Source: JAABVY01 sp964496505
Lineage (GTDB): Bacteria; Zixibacteria; MSB-5A5; JAABVY01
Length of the DNA stretch: 63,883 nt
Assembly (NCBI GenBank): GCA_964496505.1
Contig: CAZBZV010000016.1
Location: 1-63,883, forward strand
Direction: 5' to 3'
In this document: positions 17,368 through 26,613 of the stretch, one piece after another
How the letters are laid out: each line of letters opens with the position of its first letter
How positions within the stretch are numbered: the stretch's first letter is position 1
The notes under the pieces: model-generated
Seen by the model: only the letters and a program-made list of their open reading frames with translations
Database searches by the model: none
What the model was told of the DNA's origin: nothing
Made by a program: the position numbers and the translations under genes

Positions 17368-18714
17368 ATGGAATTATTTGAAGATGACAAAGCAGGGATA
17401 TCCTCCGGCCAGCCACGACCTCTGGCTGACAAAATGCGTCCCCAAGATATCTCCGAGGTCCTGGGGCAGGATCATTTGCTGGGAGAGGGCGCCCCACTCA
17501 AGGTCGCGATAGAAAGCCGTCAAATTCCTTCAATGATACTCTGGGGACCGCCGGGATCCGGGAAAACTACGATCGCAACGGTAATCGCAAAAACCGTGGA
17601 AACCCGTTTTATATTCTTCTCAGCGGTGACCTCGGGGATTAAGGATGCCCGGCTTGTAGTTAATGAAGCGGAAAAAGAATGGCAGCACTATAATAAGCAG
17701 GCCATTTTATTCGTAGACGAAATCCATCGTTTCAATAAAGCCCAGCAGGATTTCTTCCTGCCGCATGTCGAGAAGGGCGTGATTATCTTAATCGGCGCCA
17801 CAACCGAGAATCCGTCATTCGAGGTCATAAGTCCCCTGCTTTCCCGCTGCACGGTTTTCACATTGAATATGCTGACGGCCGGCGATATAAAGAGACTGCT
17901 CAAACGCGCTCTTACCGATAAGGAGCGCGGGCTGGGAGATTATCCGAACCAAATTCCTGAGGATGTCCTTGATTATCTGGCATCTATTTCCGACGGGGAT
18001 GCTCGCCGGGGACTTTCTTATCTGGAGATGATTACTGCGCATTTCAGCGAAAAAGACGCTGAGATTAACATGGAAGCGGTGGGTAAAATTCTGCAGAAAA
18101 AGACCATGCTCTACGATAAATCGGGCGAGGAGCATTATAATCTGATTTCAGCCCTGCACAAATCTGTGCGCGGCTCCGATGTCGACGCCTCACTTTACTG
18201 GCTGGCACGTATGCTGGAGTCGGGCGAGGATCCGATGTACCTGGCGCGGCGTCTGGTGAGGATGGCTGTGGAGGATATCGGTGTGGCCGATCCGAACGCC
18301 CTGACAATCGCCTTAAATGCCAAAGAGGCCTATCATTTCCTGGGTTCGCCCGAGGGCGATCTGGCGCTGGCTGAATGTGTCGTGTATCTGGCAACCGCTC
18401 CTAAGTCCAATAAGATTTATGCGGCTTTCAATGCTGTTAAGCGAGCCGTAAAAGACAATCCTTCCGAGCCGGTGCCGTTGCATATCCGTAATGCTCCCAC
18501 CGGTCTGATGAAGGACCTGGGCTATGGCAAGGATTACAAATATGCTCATGACTTTGCGGATGCTTTCGTGGATCAGGAATATCTGCCCGAAAGCCTGAAG
18601 GGCAAGAAATTCTACACCCCCTCGAACATGGGTTTCGAAAAGAAGATCGCCGAACGCATGGCCTGGTGGCAAAAGAAGAAAAAGGAATCGAAAAATAAAA
18701 GCGAGCCGAAATAA
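17368..18714 (+). CDS. rarA: Replication-associated recombination protein RarA
   Basis: AAA+ ATPase of 448 residues of the RarA/MgsA/WRNIP1 family, which acts at stalled replication forks. It shows the family opening RPLADKMRPQDISEVLGQDH, Walker A GPPGSGKT, Walker B DEIHRF, sensor GATTENPSFEV and the arginine-finger region LLSRC. The C-terminal MgsA tetramerisation domain follows (HKSVRGSDVDASLYWLARML). The ATG at 17368 gives MELF; a TTG at 17347 is possible. Confidence 0.95.
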   Translation: MELFEDDKAGISSGQPRPLADKMRPQDISEVLGQDHLLGEGAPLKVAIESRQIPSMILWGPPGSGKTTIATVIAKTVETRFIFFSAVTSGIKDARLVVNEAEKEWQHYNKQAILFVDEIHRFNKAQQDFFLPHVEKGVIILIGATTENPSFEVISPLLSRCTVFTLNMLTAGDIKRLLKRALTDKERGLGDYPNQIPEDVLDYLASISDGDARRGLSYLEMITAHFSEKDAEINMEAVGKILQKKTMLYDKSGEEHYNLISALHKSVRGSDVDASLYWLARMLESGEDPMYLARRLVRMAVEDIGVADPNALTIALNAKEAYHFLGSPEGDLALAECVVYLATAPKSNKIYAAFNAVKRAVKDNPSEPVPLHIRNAPTGLMKDLGYGKDYKYAHDFADAFVDQEYLPESLKGKKFYTPSNMGFEKKIAERMAWWQKKKKESKNKSEPK

Positions 18715-18752
18715 AGCGGCCCGCTTCCAGGCATAAGTCTTTTCCATTTAAC

Positions 18753-19586
18753 TTACATCATAAACTCGCAGCAATCATCCCCGTCCCACGATCCGGGGCT
18801 GCATGTTCCGGGAGGCGCTCCTCCTATAAAGACATAGTTTATGACCCAGACAGCGTCAGAGACGTTAACCGCCGCATCATCATTGGCATCCCCACAGGCC
18901 AGGACAGGCTGAGGCGGGCTGCCGCCTATAAAGACGAAGTTAATTATCCAAACCGCATCGGAAACATTCACGGCCTGATCGTCATTAGCATCACCGCATA
19001 TTCCCATGCACTCGGGCGCGGGAGGCGGGGACGATACCGAGGTGGAATAGATAAAGTCTCCCGAATTGGCAAAATTACCATTAGCGGCATTGCCAGCCAG
19101 ATAAAAAGTAATTTCACCGACATCCGATGACGGCGCGGTCCAGTCGAAATCCCAGTTAACCGGACCGTCCTCAACACCCAGCATCGTGCCATCAGAAGTA
19201 TGCTTTACATAATCCTTTGACGGCGAGGCATTATCCGACAACTGCGTATTCACAGCATCGGTAATAGTGAATTCACCTGCGGCATTATTGGACGGATCAG
19301 ATGCCGTAATCTCAAATCCCCAGCGCTGCTGGTCGGGATCCTCGATTGTAACCGTTAACATATACGTCTGATCAAAAGCATACTCGGTGGGCACTCCGCT
19401 CAAGCTGAGCGAACCGTCACCATCGCTGCTGTTTGAATGACAATCGGAGCACAGTCCCTCACCCGGGGCTCCGGTTTTTCCATCCGGCGGACCGGAGGAA
19501 AAAGCATTGATAAGTTGCGGTAAGAAAAAAGCAGTCACAAGCAGGGGCAGCACGAATGAAATCTTGCGCACGCGCTCAACTAACAT
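18753..19586 (-). CDS. Choice-of-anchor-V-type secreted protein with CxxCH and dockerin tail
   Basis: Protein of 277 residues. The ATG at 19586 follows GAGGGGAGCCTT and gives a signal peptide (KISFVLPLLVTAFFLPQL). The opening TGAPGEGLCSDCHSN (CxxCH at 46-50) is typical of the choice-of-anchor V domain. CxxCH could bind haem c, though the domain is not generally described as a cytochrome. A beta-rich region follows, then two dockerin-like modules from about residue 196 (CGDANDDQAVNVSDAV and CGDANDDAAVNVSDAV), ending GDDCCEFMM. It is divergent from a true cytochrome-c lipoprotein, with about 180 bases between their starts. Confidence 0.82.
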   Translation of the reverse strand: MLVERVRKISFVLPLLVTAFFLPQLINAFSSGPPDGKTGAPGEGLCSDCHSNSSDGDGSLSLSGVPTEYAFDQTYMLTVTIEDPDQQRWGFEITASDPSNNAAGEFTITDAVNTQLSDNASPSKDYVKHTSDGTMLGVEDGPVNWDFDWTAPSSDVGEITFYLAGNAANGNFANSGDFIYSTSVSSPPPAPECMGICGDANDDQAVNVSDAVWIINFVFIGGSPPQPVLACGDANDDAAVNVSDAVWVINYVFIGGAPPGTCSPGSWDGDDCCEFMM

Positions 19587-19767
19587 AAGGCTCCCCTCAC
19601 TAAATCGTTTAAAAAGGACTCTATGAAACTTTTTGCGATTAAGATTTGTTGATAAAGATAACAAAGTTTGTAATGATTTTGTTTCCGGATAGTGATTCAG
19701 AAAATTATCACAGAACAACAATGTTCTTAAAGAAAAAATCTGTCCCATCATATAAAAAGCGGGCAAT

Positions 19768-20136
19768 ATGAGAAAAATTTTATGTATTGCAGCGCCTGGA
19801 ATATTGACTTTCCTGATAATAGTCGCTTTCGGATGCGGCGATAAGGCCGATCCAATACGAGCGGTTGATGATCCGGGCACCATTATAACCTATACCAATC
19901 AAATCAAGGCCATCCTCGATAACAATTGCATCCGATGTCATGACTCCGATAAGCAGGGAGCCGAACGTAACGGCGCCCCTCTGGATGTCAACCTTGACAC
20001 TTATGAAAATGCCGTCGCAGTTGCTGAAAGAGCCAATACACAGATTCAGGCCGGCAATATGCCTCCTGCCGGCGGCCTGCCGAATGATTTGCGAGATCTT
20101 TTCCAGCAGTGGGTCAATCAGGGTTTGGAGGAATAA
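19768..20136 (+). CDS. Cytochrome-c-type lipoprotein
   Basis: Protein of 122 residues. Signal peptide II with lipobox AFGC (Cys23), then a planctomycete-cytochrome-like domain: IKAILDNNCIRCH binds haem c (CIRCH, residues 54-58), and AGNMPPAGG near residue 98 may supply the distal Met ligand. It ends WVNQGLEE, as these short domains usually do. Expected to sit on the periplasmic side of a membrane and pass electrons. It is followed without a gap by the DUF5777 gene. Confidence 0.88.
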   Translation: MRKILCIAAPGILTFLIIVAFGCGDKADPIRAVDDPGTIITYTNQIKAILDNNCIRCHDSDKQGAERNGAPLDVNLDTYENAVAVAERANTQIQAGNMPPAGGLPNDLRDLFQQWVNQGLEE

Positions 20137-21033
20137 TTGAGTATGTTAATCAAAGTAGCAGTTTATATAACTGTGCTAATATGTCTGCTTCTTGGAGTTT
20201 CAGATTTGCAGGCGCAGTCCGAAGATGAAGGTGATGTTGAAATGCTGGAGCCGGCTCAGGTCGAAGATGTTACCTCTGAATGGTGGCAGAATGAACGCGC
20301 ATACCCCGTGTTGGACAGGGCAATTAATGTCATGACTGCTCGCACGATACGCATGAATTCATTCATAATCATTATAGACCATCGCCTGCGTCAGCCCCTC
20401 TCCGAAAAGCCGTTTCATGATCTTCTGGGGTTCGATGCGGGCGGATTGAAGGTAGGCCTCGGGCTGAGGTACGGTGTATACTATAATCTGGATGTTGGCA
20501 TGTACAGACTGAATGGCAATGCGGAGGCTTTTGATGTCTACGAGTTTGATGCAAAATATCAGTTCCTCCGTCAGGCGGACTTTCCGCTCGATCTGGCGCT
20601 TCGCGCCGGGGTAACATGGTTCTCACAGGATGATCTGGAGGATGCCAGCGGATTTTTCGGTCAGCTCCATTTGAATAAGCTATTTAAACATCGAGTAAAT
20701 ATCGGCAGCGGTTTGCTTTATCATTCGGAATCATCCAATGAGGTCAAGTCAGTGGAGGATGATGAATACTCGTTCGCAATTCCGGCCTATCTGGAATTTC
20801 GCATAAGCCCTAAATTCCTTTTTAATGTCGAGGCGGTGCACAGTATCGCCGGGTATGGCTCATCTCGCCCGGTATTCTCATCGGCCGTCAAAATCATCAC
20901 CAACAGGCACACATTCGCGATTCTGGTTACCAATACCAGATATATCTCAGCCGACGGAATAGTCTCAAATTCACCCAACGGTTTGGATGATTTGACGATT
21001 GGCTTTTATATCACGCGAGAACTGAGTCTATAG
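20137..21033 (+). CDS. DUF5777-like outer-membrane beta-barrel protein
   Basis: Protein of 298 residues. TTG start immediately after the previous stop, five bases from GGAGG; an ATG at 20143 is the alternative. The signal peptide ends near DLQAQ. The mature region contains the DUF5777 pattern: HRL, DLLGFDAGGLKVGLGLRYGV, then alternating strands with DAKYQFL. This family usually sits beside cytochromes and Rieske-type proteins in FCB genomes, as here. No haem motif in this protein, so it may be a barrel or pore for the redox set. Confidence 0.82.
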   Translation: MSMLIKVAVYITVLICLLLGVSDLQAQSEDEGDVEMLEPAQVEDVTSEWWQNERAYPVLDRAINVMTARTIRMNSFIIIIDHRLRQPLSEKPFHDLLGFDAGGLKVGLGLRYGVYYNLDVGMYRLNGNAEAFDVYEFDAKYQFLRQADFPLDLALRAGVTWFSQDDLEDASGFFGQLHLNKLFKHRVNIGSGLLYHSESSNEVKSVEDDEYSFAIPAYLEFRISPKFLFNVEAVHSIAGYGSSRPVFSSAVKIITNRHTFAILVTNTRYISADGIVSNSPNGLDDLTIGFYITRELSL

Positions 21034-21064
21034 AAAAACCGACAGAAAAAGAAGGAGACCTGTC

Positions 21065-21553
21065 TTGATAAACCGCAGGAAAGCACTTAGAATATTAACC
21101 ATACTCGGAGGGGCGCTTCTCTGGCCGGCATCATGGCTGGGCGCTCAGGCCAAAAAGGTAGCATTTAAGTTAGATAAAGTAAAGAAGCTTAAAGAGGTGC
21201 ACGGATGGGCTATTTTAAAGATCAAAGACCGGCAAATATTATTCGTTCGGGATAGTGAGAATACTATCAAAGCCTTGAACCCAATTTGCACGCATAAGAA
21301 ATGTACCGTGGAGTACAATAAGGAGAAAGGGCATATCGTCTGTCCCTGTCATGGCTCGGAGTATGCGCTGGATGGCACGGTGCTGAAAAAGCCCTCGACC
21401 GAACCGCTGGGATTTTATGAATCGGAACTTCGGGATGACGATTTGATTGTTCTGACTCTGGAGGAGAAAAAGATATCCGAAATCAAAAAGAAAAAAGAGC
21501 AGGAGGATAAAAGGAAAAAGGAGAATAAACCGGAGCAAAAGGACGGGGAATGA
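21065..21553 (+). CDS. Rieske [2Fe-2S] protein
   Basis: Protein of 162 residues. The N-terminus NRRKALRILTILGGALLW looks like a Tat or Sec signal anchor (twin Arg at 4-5). Rieske ligands are clear: CTH at 75-77 and CPCH at 93-96, with Cys80 and Cys95 as the usual disulfide pair; GSEY follows. The C-terminal tail is a highly charged Lys/Glu stretch. TTG start with GGAGA upstream. The small size suggests a stand-alone periplasmic electron carrier and not a bc1 subunit. Confidence 0.93.
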   Translation: MINRRKALRILTILGGALLWPASWLGAQAKKVAFKLDKVKKLKEVHGWAILKIKDRQILFVRDSENTIKALNPICTHKKCTVEYNKEKGHIVCPCHGSEYALDGTVLKKPSTEPLGFYESELRDDDLIVLTLEEKKISEIKKKKEQEDKRKKENKPEQKDGE

Positions 21554-22134
21554 GAATATTTATCTTAATATTGGTAATAATAATTTTAATAGTCCCAATT
21601 CATAGCGCACTTTCTCAGGAGTCCGAAGAGGAAACGAGTCAAGAGCAGGAATTCGAGATGGTTGAGGACGTTGTGGATGTGACCGAAGAGGAAACCGATC
21701 TCGGATTTTTAGAAATAATCGGGCGCATGCATCCGGCTACTGTGCACTTTCCAATCGGCTGGCTGTTTTTGCTGTTTTTAACCGAATTGATTGCCGTCAT
21801 TTATGACAAGCCGGGCTGGCACAAGGCAGGCTTTTATATATTGATCATGGTTGTTCTCAGCCTTGTGGCGGCAGCTGTGACCGGTCTGATCAATGCATCC
21901 TACCATCAGTTTGAAGGCGAGGAGCAATCCCTGATGATTACTCACAGGAATCTGAATTATGTTGTGACGGGGTTATGCCTTCTGGCACTTGGGATACGTG
22001 TCGCCCAGCGACGGCTTGCCGGATATCTTCATGCTGTTTACCTGACTTTTGTGATTGCCGCAGCAATAATAGTTCTAATCTCCGGGCATCTCGGCTCAAA
22101 GATGGTCTTCGGCTTGAAGTATCTACCATTTTAG
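21550..22134 (+). CDS. DUF2231 membrane protein
   Basis: Protein of 194 residues overlapping the Rieske gene in an ATGA junction. The signal-like N-terminus (ILILVIIILIVPIHSALS) is followed by an acidic linker and then a four-helix membrane domain with GRMHPATVHFPIGWLFLLF, the DUF2231 hallmark with conserved His. DUF2231 proteins often accompany cytochromes and may be haem- or quinone-linked. Last gene of the redox operon; a strong terminator follows. Confidence 0.9.
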   Translation: MRIFILILVIIILIVPIHSALSQESEEETSQEQEFEMVEDVVDVTEEETDLGFLEIIGRMHPATVHFPIGWLFLLFLTELIAVIYDKPGWHKAGFYILIMVVLSLVAAAVTGLINASYHQFEGEEQSLMITHRNLNYVVTGLCLLALGIRVAQRRLAGYLHAVYLTFVIAAAIIVLISGHLGSKMVFGLKYLPF

Positions 22135-22156
22135 ATCAGGTTAAAATGAAAAATAG

Positions 22157-22184
22157 AAAGCCCCGCAATATGCGGGGCTTTTTC
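22157..22184 (+). terminator. Intrinsic terminator of the redox operon
   Basis: 11-bp stem AAAGCCCCGCA/TGCGGGGCTTT with loop ATA, followed by T-rich sequence. It lies between the DUF2231 gene and the convergent secreted-protein gene, so it may serve both directions. Confidence 0.9.
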
Positions 22185-22203
22185 AATAAGCATTATTCAT
22201 CGG

Positions 22204-25143
22204 TCAGCAGTCAGGAAAACCATCACCGTCCGGATCACAGGGCTCATGCCCGCCCTGGAATACGTAGATGATAACATAAACCACATCGGTAATATTCACC
22301 TTAAGATCGCAGTTGACATCGGCAGACTCGAATGTTGGCGGAGCCGGTCCTTCCAGGAATATGTAGTTGATTAAATAGACCGCATCGGTGACATTAATTT
22401 CGTTATCCGCATTCATATCGCCGCACGCCGGCACCTCGGAAACCTGGAACGCAAAGATGTCATCTACATCATTGGGAATACTTGAATTGAATCTGACTAT
22501 CGTACCGTACTCCGGATGATCAAGCATACCTGAATAATCATTGAATTTAACCCTGTGCAAAATATAGTCTTCAATCCACTGGGCCTGCGAAATGTTCGGC
22601 AAAGGCTCAATATATTCAAGATCGACAACATATATTAGATCGCCCCAGGTCCAGCCACCGGAGTCATCAAAATCAAGAACCTCAAATTGCACCCGCTTAT
22701 CAGGTTCGGTATCACCTTGGTTAAAATGCCATACTTCGAAAGGAGCGCGATGGTCATGCTTTGTAAGGGTAAAATAATCGTAATATTCGCTTCCCTCTTC
22801 GGTAAATCTGAATTCCCATGATTCATCGTCAATAAAGCCAAAGCGGTTGAAGCTTGCCAGAGCCTCATCACTGCTGCCTGAAATATTCGAGGAGATGTAG
22901 TAATCACCGGTAGAATTAAGCGACCAGAAGACATTATCGGGTGGATCGACAAGCCCCGCGGCGTTGTGGATTTCAATAACTCCGCCGCTGGAATCATCGG
23001 CTGCCGGGGCGATGCCTGATTTTGGGCCTATCACACGCACCATGATACCATCAATAATTTCATAGTTATAATCGCCGCTCTGGTTAGTTTGATTAAAAAG
23101 AAGAGTCATGCCCCCGCGCTCGAGATTCCAAGTGCCATCGGGATTGAATTTTACCTGGTAATTTCCAGAGATTAATTCTTCCATATCAACATATTCAACG
23201 GCAACCAGACCCTGAGAATTTCCAGCAATATGGTCTGCAGTATCCGTATATTCTGTCAAAGGGCTGCTTTTCGGAATTACGGTTATCGGTTCAATCGGAG
23301 TTTCCATCGTGGAAGCGTTAAAGCCGAGGAAGTTTATTCCTGCGAAGACCGAATCCTCCGGACGAACATCCTCGATATTTACCATATATCCTGTAACCGC
23401 GAAGTAATAGGGCATTTCGTTAAAAATTGGACCGCCGAAAATCATATCTTCATCCAGATAATAATAATTTGTAGTGCCCATTTCGCTTCCAGCCTGCACG
23501 ACCTTTAGTTCCGGCAAATTCGTTTCGGGATTTACGATCCAATTATAGATTGTTTCAAAATTCCATGGTCGCAATACCGAGTCGCATTCAGGCGGTTCGC
23601 CACTACAATCGATTACATACTCACCTGCTGCTCCCTCAAACGTCATCTGCGATTCTGGAGCTGTCATATCAAATGTCGCTATTTTATGCCAGGGGCCTGA
23701 TTCGCTCTCACCCTGATAGATATTGTATCCCTCGAAAGCGAAAAATTCACCCAGGGGCTCGAGATAATCCTGATAGTAATCCTGCATATCAGTGGACCAG
23801 ATAAGGTCAACCGCGCCATCCAGACCGCGTCCAAAAACATCAAATGCCATCGGACCTATGGGGATATCGAACATATTGTCATAAACCAGTTGAACAGCCT
23901 GATCGTGTTCTTTCAGCTTTGATATACTTTCCAGCCTGTTATTGCCTTGCCCCACCAGGATGGCCGCCACAATTTCCTGTGTATCTCCCGGCATCATATC
24001 AAACGGGCCGGTGCTCATCATAAAACGCCTGTCATCGGCGGCTACATCGATCCATCCCTCGCCTGTAACTGGATCACCGGGATGCATAAAGGTGGTTGTA
24101 TCACCATCAGGGCTTACCAAAGGTGCACCCGAAATCGAATCACCCTGCATGTAATTATATGATTCAATCGGTGAATGCGGATCGGTACCGTTGATATATT
24201 TATTAAATGATGTCATGGGCATATTTTTGTAGCCGTATACCCATTCACCCATAAATATGGCGCTGTCGGTTGGATCTCCAGGCACAATAGGCCCCTGGAG
24301 GAAGTCGAAGCCAACTGCCGGAGCCTTATCACCATAGACATAATCACCACCCGCTTCGTTATAACAGTAGCCCAGAGAAAGTGTGGTATCGCATCCAACC
24401 AGATCATCACCGGCGTCTCCAAGATCGGGATCAGCCCAGAGAGACACATATGTGTCATGTAGGTGATTTCCGCCCTCATTAATGATCAGGTATCTAAGAT
24501 AGATCACCTGTCCCAATGCCCCCTGACGCTCATAGGCGAATGCCGTCTGCTGGATTTCAAGGCCAAGCGGCTCTGAATCTCCAGCATCGATCACCATCGC
24601 CGACGGATTGGCATCATTGAAGACCGACCAGCACATCTGATCGCCGTAAATCAAAGGATCGCCGTTACCGTCCACCGGTGCTCCCTGATCTGAGGGCCAG
24701 TTGGCATAATCCGGATTTGTCTGCGCATTATCACCTCGGTTGATCTTATAAACTTTATATTCCGGGCCATCCGGGACATACTGTCCACCTTCCATATTGC
24801 CGGGAGCATACTCGCCTCCATACTCCGCCACAGTCACACGGAGCCCACCGTCTACCATTGCGCCTACCCACAATCCGGCAGAATAGATTACGGTTTTATC
24901 CGTGCCGCGAGGATAATAAAGTCCATCCGTCTTCCCAAGAACATTTGCATTGTCATAGGCAAAATTACCATCGTTGTAAATAAAGCAAAGCAAGTTGTTG
25001 ATATTAAGATATGTGTCTTTATCCAGATCCTGCGCAATCTCGGCGGACTGATCCTTGCTCTGGTTGTAAGGCTCAGCCCATGCCAATGCCACCGTAACAA
25101 CTAATATGGCAAAAAGCCGGAATATTGTTAAATAGTGTCCCAT
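22204..25143 (-). CDS. Large secreted protein with two C-terminal dockerin-like modules
   Basis: Protein of 979 residues. GGGAGG lies before the ATG at 25143. The signal peptide ends around VALAWAEP. The central part (YSAGLWVGA, VYLRYLIINEGG-like motifs, YNIYQGESESGPWHKI) resembles the long T9SS-associated or choice-of-anchor surface proteins common in FCB genomes. The C-terminus has two dockerin-like calcium modules (CGDMNADNEINVTDAVYLIN and VNCDLKVNITDVVYVI) and ends DPDGDGFPDC. Likely an exported or surface-bound protein of unknown activity. Confidence 0.85.
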   Translation of the reverse strand: MGHYLTIFRLFAILVVTVALAWAEPYNQSKDQSAEIAQDLDKDTYLNINNLLCFIYNDGNFAYDNANVLGKTDGLYYPRGTDKTVIYSAGLWVGAMVDGGLRVTVAEYGGEYAPGNMEGGQYVPDGPEYKVYKINRGDNAQTNPDYANWPSDQGAPVDGNGDPLIYGDQMCWSVFNDANPSAMVIDAGDSEPLGLEIQQTAFAYERQGALGQVIYLRYLIINEGGNHLHDTYVSLWADPDLGDAGDDLVGCDTTLSLGYCYNEAGGDYVYGDKAPAVGFDFLQGPIVPGDPTDSAIFMGEWVYGYKNMPMTSFNKYINGTDPHSPIESYNYMQGDSISGAPLVSPDGDTTTFMHPGDPVTGEGWIDVAADDRRFMMSTGPFDMMPGDTQEIVAAILVGQGNNRLESISKLKEHDQAVQLVYDNMFDIPIGPMAFDVFGRGLDGAVDLIWSTDMQDYYQDYLEPLGEFFAFEGYNIYQGESESGPWHKIATFDMTAPESQMTFEGAAGEYVIDCSGEPPECDSVLRPWNFETIYNWIVNPETNLPELKVVQAGSEMGTTNYYYLDEDMIFGGPIFNEMPYYFAVTGYMVNIEDVRPEDSVFAGINFLGFNASTMETPIEPITVIPKSSPLTEYTDTADHIAGNSQGLVAVEYVDMEELISGNYQVKFNPDGTWNLERGGMTLLFNQTNQSGDYNYEIIDGIMVRVIGPKSGIAPAADDSSGGVIEIHNAAGLVDPPDNVFWSLNSTGDYYISSNISGSSDEALASFNRFGFIDDESWEFRFTEEGSEYYDYFTLTKHDHRAPFEVWHFNQGDTEPDKRVQFEVLDFDDSGGWTWGDLIYVVDLEYIEPLPNISQAQWIEDYILHRVKFNDYSGMLDHPEYGTIVRFNSSIPNDVDDIFAFQVSEVPACGDMNADNEINVTDAVYLINYIFLEGPAPPTFESADVNCDLKVNITDVVYVIIYVFQGGHEPCDPDGDGFPDC

Positions 25144-25420
25144 GCGTTCCTCCCACTCATAATCCCGGATTCGCTTCCGGGAGTCATTTCCGGAATATAA
25201 AATATTATAGTATGTCAAATATATTTTTGACGGTTTATGCCACTTTGCGTTCAAAGCAAATATCTACCCTGCCATCCCTGATGCAAGCGTGTTTCTTGCG
25301 GTATCCGTTTCAGTGGTAGATAAATAAAATCTACAAATTAATATAAATTTGTCAATAATTAAGCGATTTGGTAAGCATTATAATCACTTATAATTTATTT
25401 GCATTTTTTGAAAATATTCA

Positions 25421-25448
25421 TTGAAAATTGGATTTTAAATCGTATATA
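25421..25448 (+). promoter_or_regulatory. Putative promoter of the ferredoxin gene
   Basis: TTGAAA at 25421-25426, a 16-bp spacer, then TATATA at 25443-25448, in AT-rich DNA about 80 bases before the ferredoxin start. Prediction by eye. Confidence 0.35.
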
Positions 25449-25530
25449 GTCAAGATATTAAAAATGGCGTTTTTGCATCGAAGATATAATTTAGGACAAT
25501 AATTATCCTAAAAATCAGGAGGTTAATCAA

Positions 25531-25722
25531 ATGAAGGTTAAAGTGGACAAAGAACTTTGCACCGGCGACAGCATCTGTGTTGATCTTGCACCGGAAGTTT
25601 TCGAGATGAATGATGACGATCAGGCTGAAGTTATTGTTGATGAGGTCCCGGAAGAGCATCAGGATGCCGTCCGTGAAGCCGCCGAAAGCTGCCCTGAGGG
25701 CTGCATTTATATCGAGGAATAA
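25531..25722 (+). CDS. Small ferredoxin with Asp in place of one cluster Cys
   Basis: Ferredoxin of 63 residues with AGGAGG before the ATG. The first cluster motif is Cys10-x2-Asp13-x2-Cys16, and the last ligand is Cys54 in SCPEGC. The middle cysteine of the usual CxxCxxC is thus Asp, as in Pyrococcus-type ferredoxins, so it may hold a [3Fe-4S] cluster or an Asp-ligated [4Fe-4S] cluster. Cys58 is extra. It is followed by its own terminator and is probably transcribed alone. Confidence 0.93.
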   Translation: MKVKVDKELCTGDSICVDLAPEVFEMNDDDQAEVIVDEVPEEHQDAVREAAESCPEGCIYIEE

Positions 25723-25780
25723 TCGATAAAGACAGGCGACCTTCTGCTGCATTTGCAGCTAAAATTATAGATTGTTCAAA

Positions 25781-25806
25781 GCCGGAGTATATACTCCGGC
25801 CTTTTA
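25781..25806 (+). terminator. Intrinsic terminator after the ferredoxin
   Basis: Perfect 20-base palindrome GCCGGAGTATATACTCCGGC followed by CTTTTATT. Confidence 0.88.
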
Positions 25807-25887
25807 TTATCCCCCCGTTTGCAATAACCCGCCTTTGCCATTATATTCAATACCGAAAACTTAATCTAAAAAGGGAAAGGATTCGAT

Positions 25888-26538
25888 ATGGCACTTTTCA
25901 CAGAGAGACTGCACGAGGCCGGGAAGGATATCTGGAAAAAGATGCTGAGCCATGAATTTCTGCAGATGACATATAAGCAGGAAATCAGCGATGAGGTTTT
26001 TGCTAATTGGGTCAGGCAGGACTATATATTCGTGCGTGAAGCAATTCCCTTTATTGCCTTTATAACAGGACGGGCCCCGCTTACCCTGCGTTCACAGCTC
26101 GCTAATATCATCGGCATGCTGGTGAAGGAGTTGGGGATGTTCGAGGAGATGGCCGAGGAGCACGGCATCAGCCTGGAGAATATCAACCCCGCGCCCACCT
26201 GCCACGCTTATATGCAATATCTTTATTCCACCGCCAATATCTGCCCCATCGAGGAATCCTTTACAGTCTTGTATGCCGCCGAGAAGGCTTACTACGATTC
26301 ATGGAAGACAGTCAGGGACAATCTCAAGGCCGAGAGTAAATGGCAGAGGTTTATCGATTACTGGTCCTCGGATGATTTCGAGGCCTATGTTAGATGGATT
26401 GCCTCGGAACTGAACAAGCTGGCCGAGGGCCTGCCCGAGGACAGGCTCAAAAAGATGGAAGAGCATTATATAACTACCGGCCGCTACGAGTATCTTTTCT
26501 GGACAATGGCTCAGACCTCGGAAAAATGGCCGGTGTGA
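25888..26538 (+). CDS. tenA: TenA-family protein
   Basis: Protein of 216 residues, all-helical TenA/PqqC fold. Signatures are RQDYIFVREAIPF with Asp45, AAEKAYYDSW and GRYEYLFWTMA near the C-terminus (Glu about residue 205). The catalytic Cys of Bacillus-type TenA (thiaminase II, Cys135) is not present in the AEKAYYDSW region, which places it with the TenA_E-like group, whose substrates are less certain. Probably takes part in thiamine pyrimidine salvage; the neighbours do not help. It has a strong downstream terminator. Confidence 0.88.
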   Translation: MALFTERLHEAGKDIWKKMLSHEFLQMTYKQEISDEVFANWVRQDYIFVREAIPFIAFITGRAPLTLRSQLANIIGMLVKELGMFEEMAEEHGISLENINPAPTCHAYMQYLYSTANICPIEESFTVLYAAEKAYYDSWKTVRDNLKAESKWQRFIDYWSSDDFEAYVRWIASELNKLAEGLPEDRLKKMEEHYITTGRYEYLFWTMAQTSEKWPV

Positions 26539-26560
26539 ACGCATTCGCAAAGCAAACCAA

Positions 26561-26593
26561 AAAGCCGCCGAGACAAATCCCGGCGGCTTTTTT
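26561..26593. terminator. Bidirectional terminator between tenA and the C11 peptidase gene
   Basis: 10-bp stem AAAGCCGCCG/CGGCGGCTTT with a ten-base loop. T-runs on both strands. The T-side, together with the next 30 bases and the 3' end of the neighbouring gene, is nearly repeated at 29182-29228. Confidence 0.88.
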
Positions 26594-26613
26594 ATTACAA
26601 ATATGGGGTCTTC

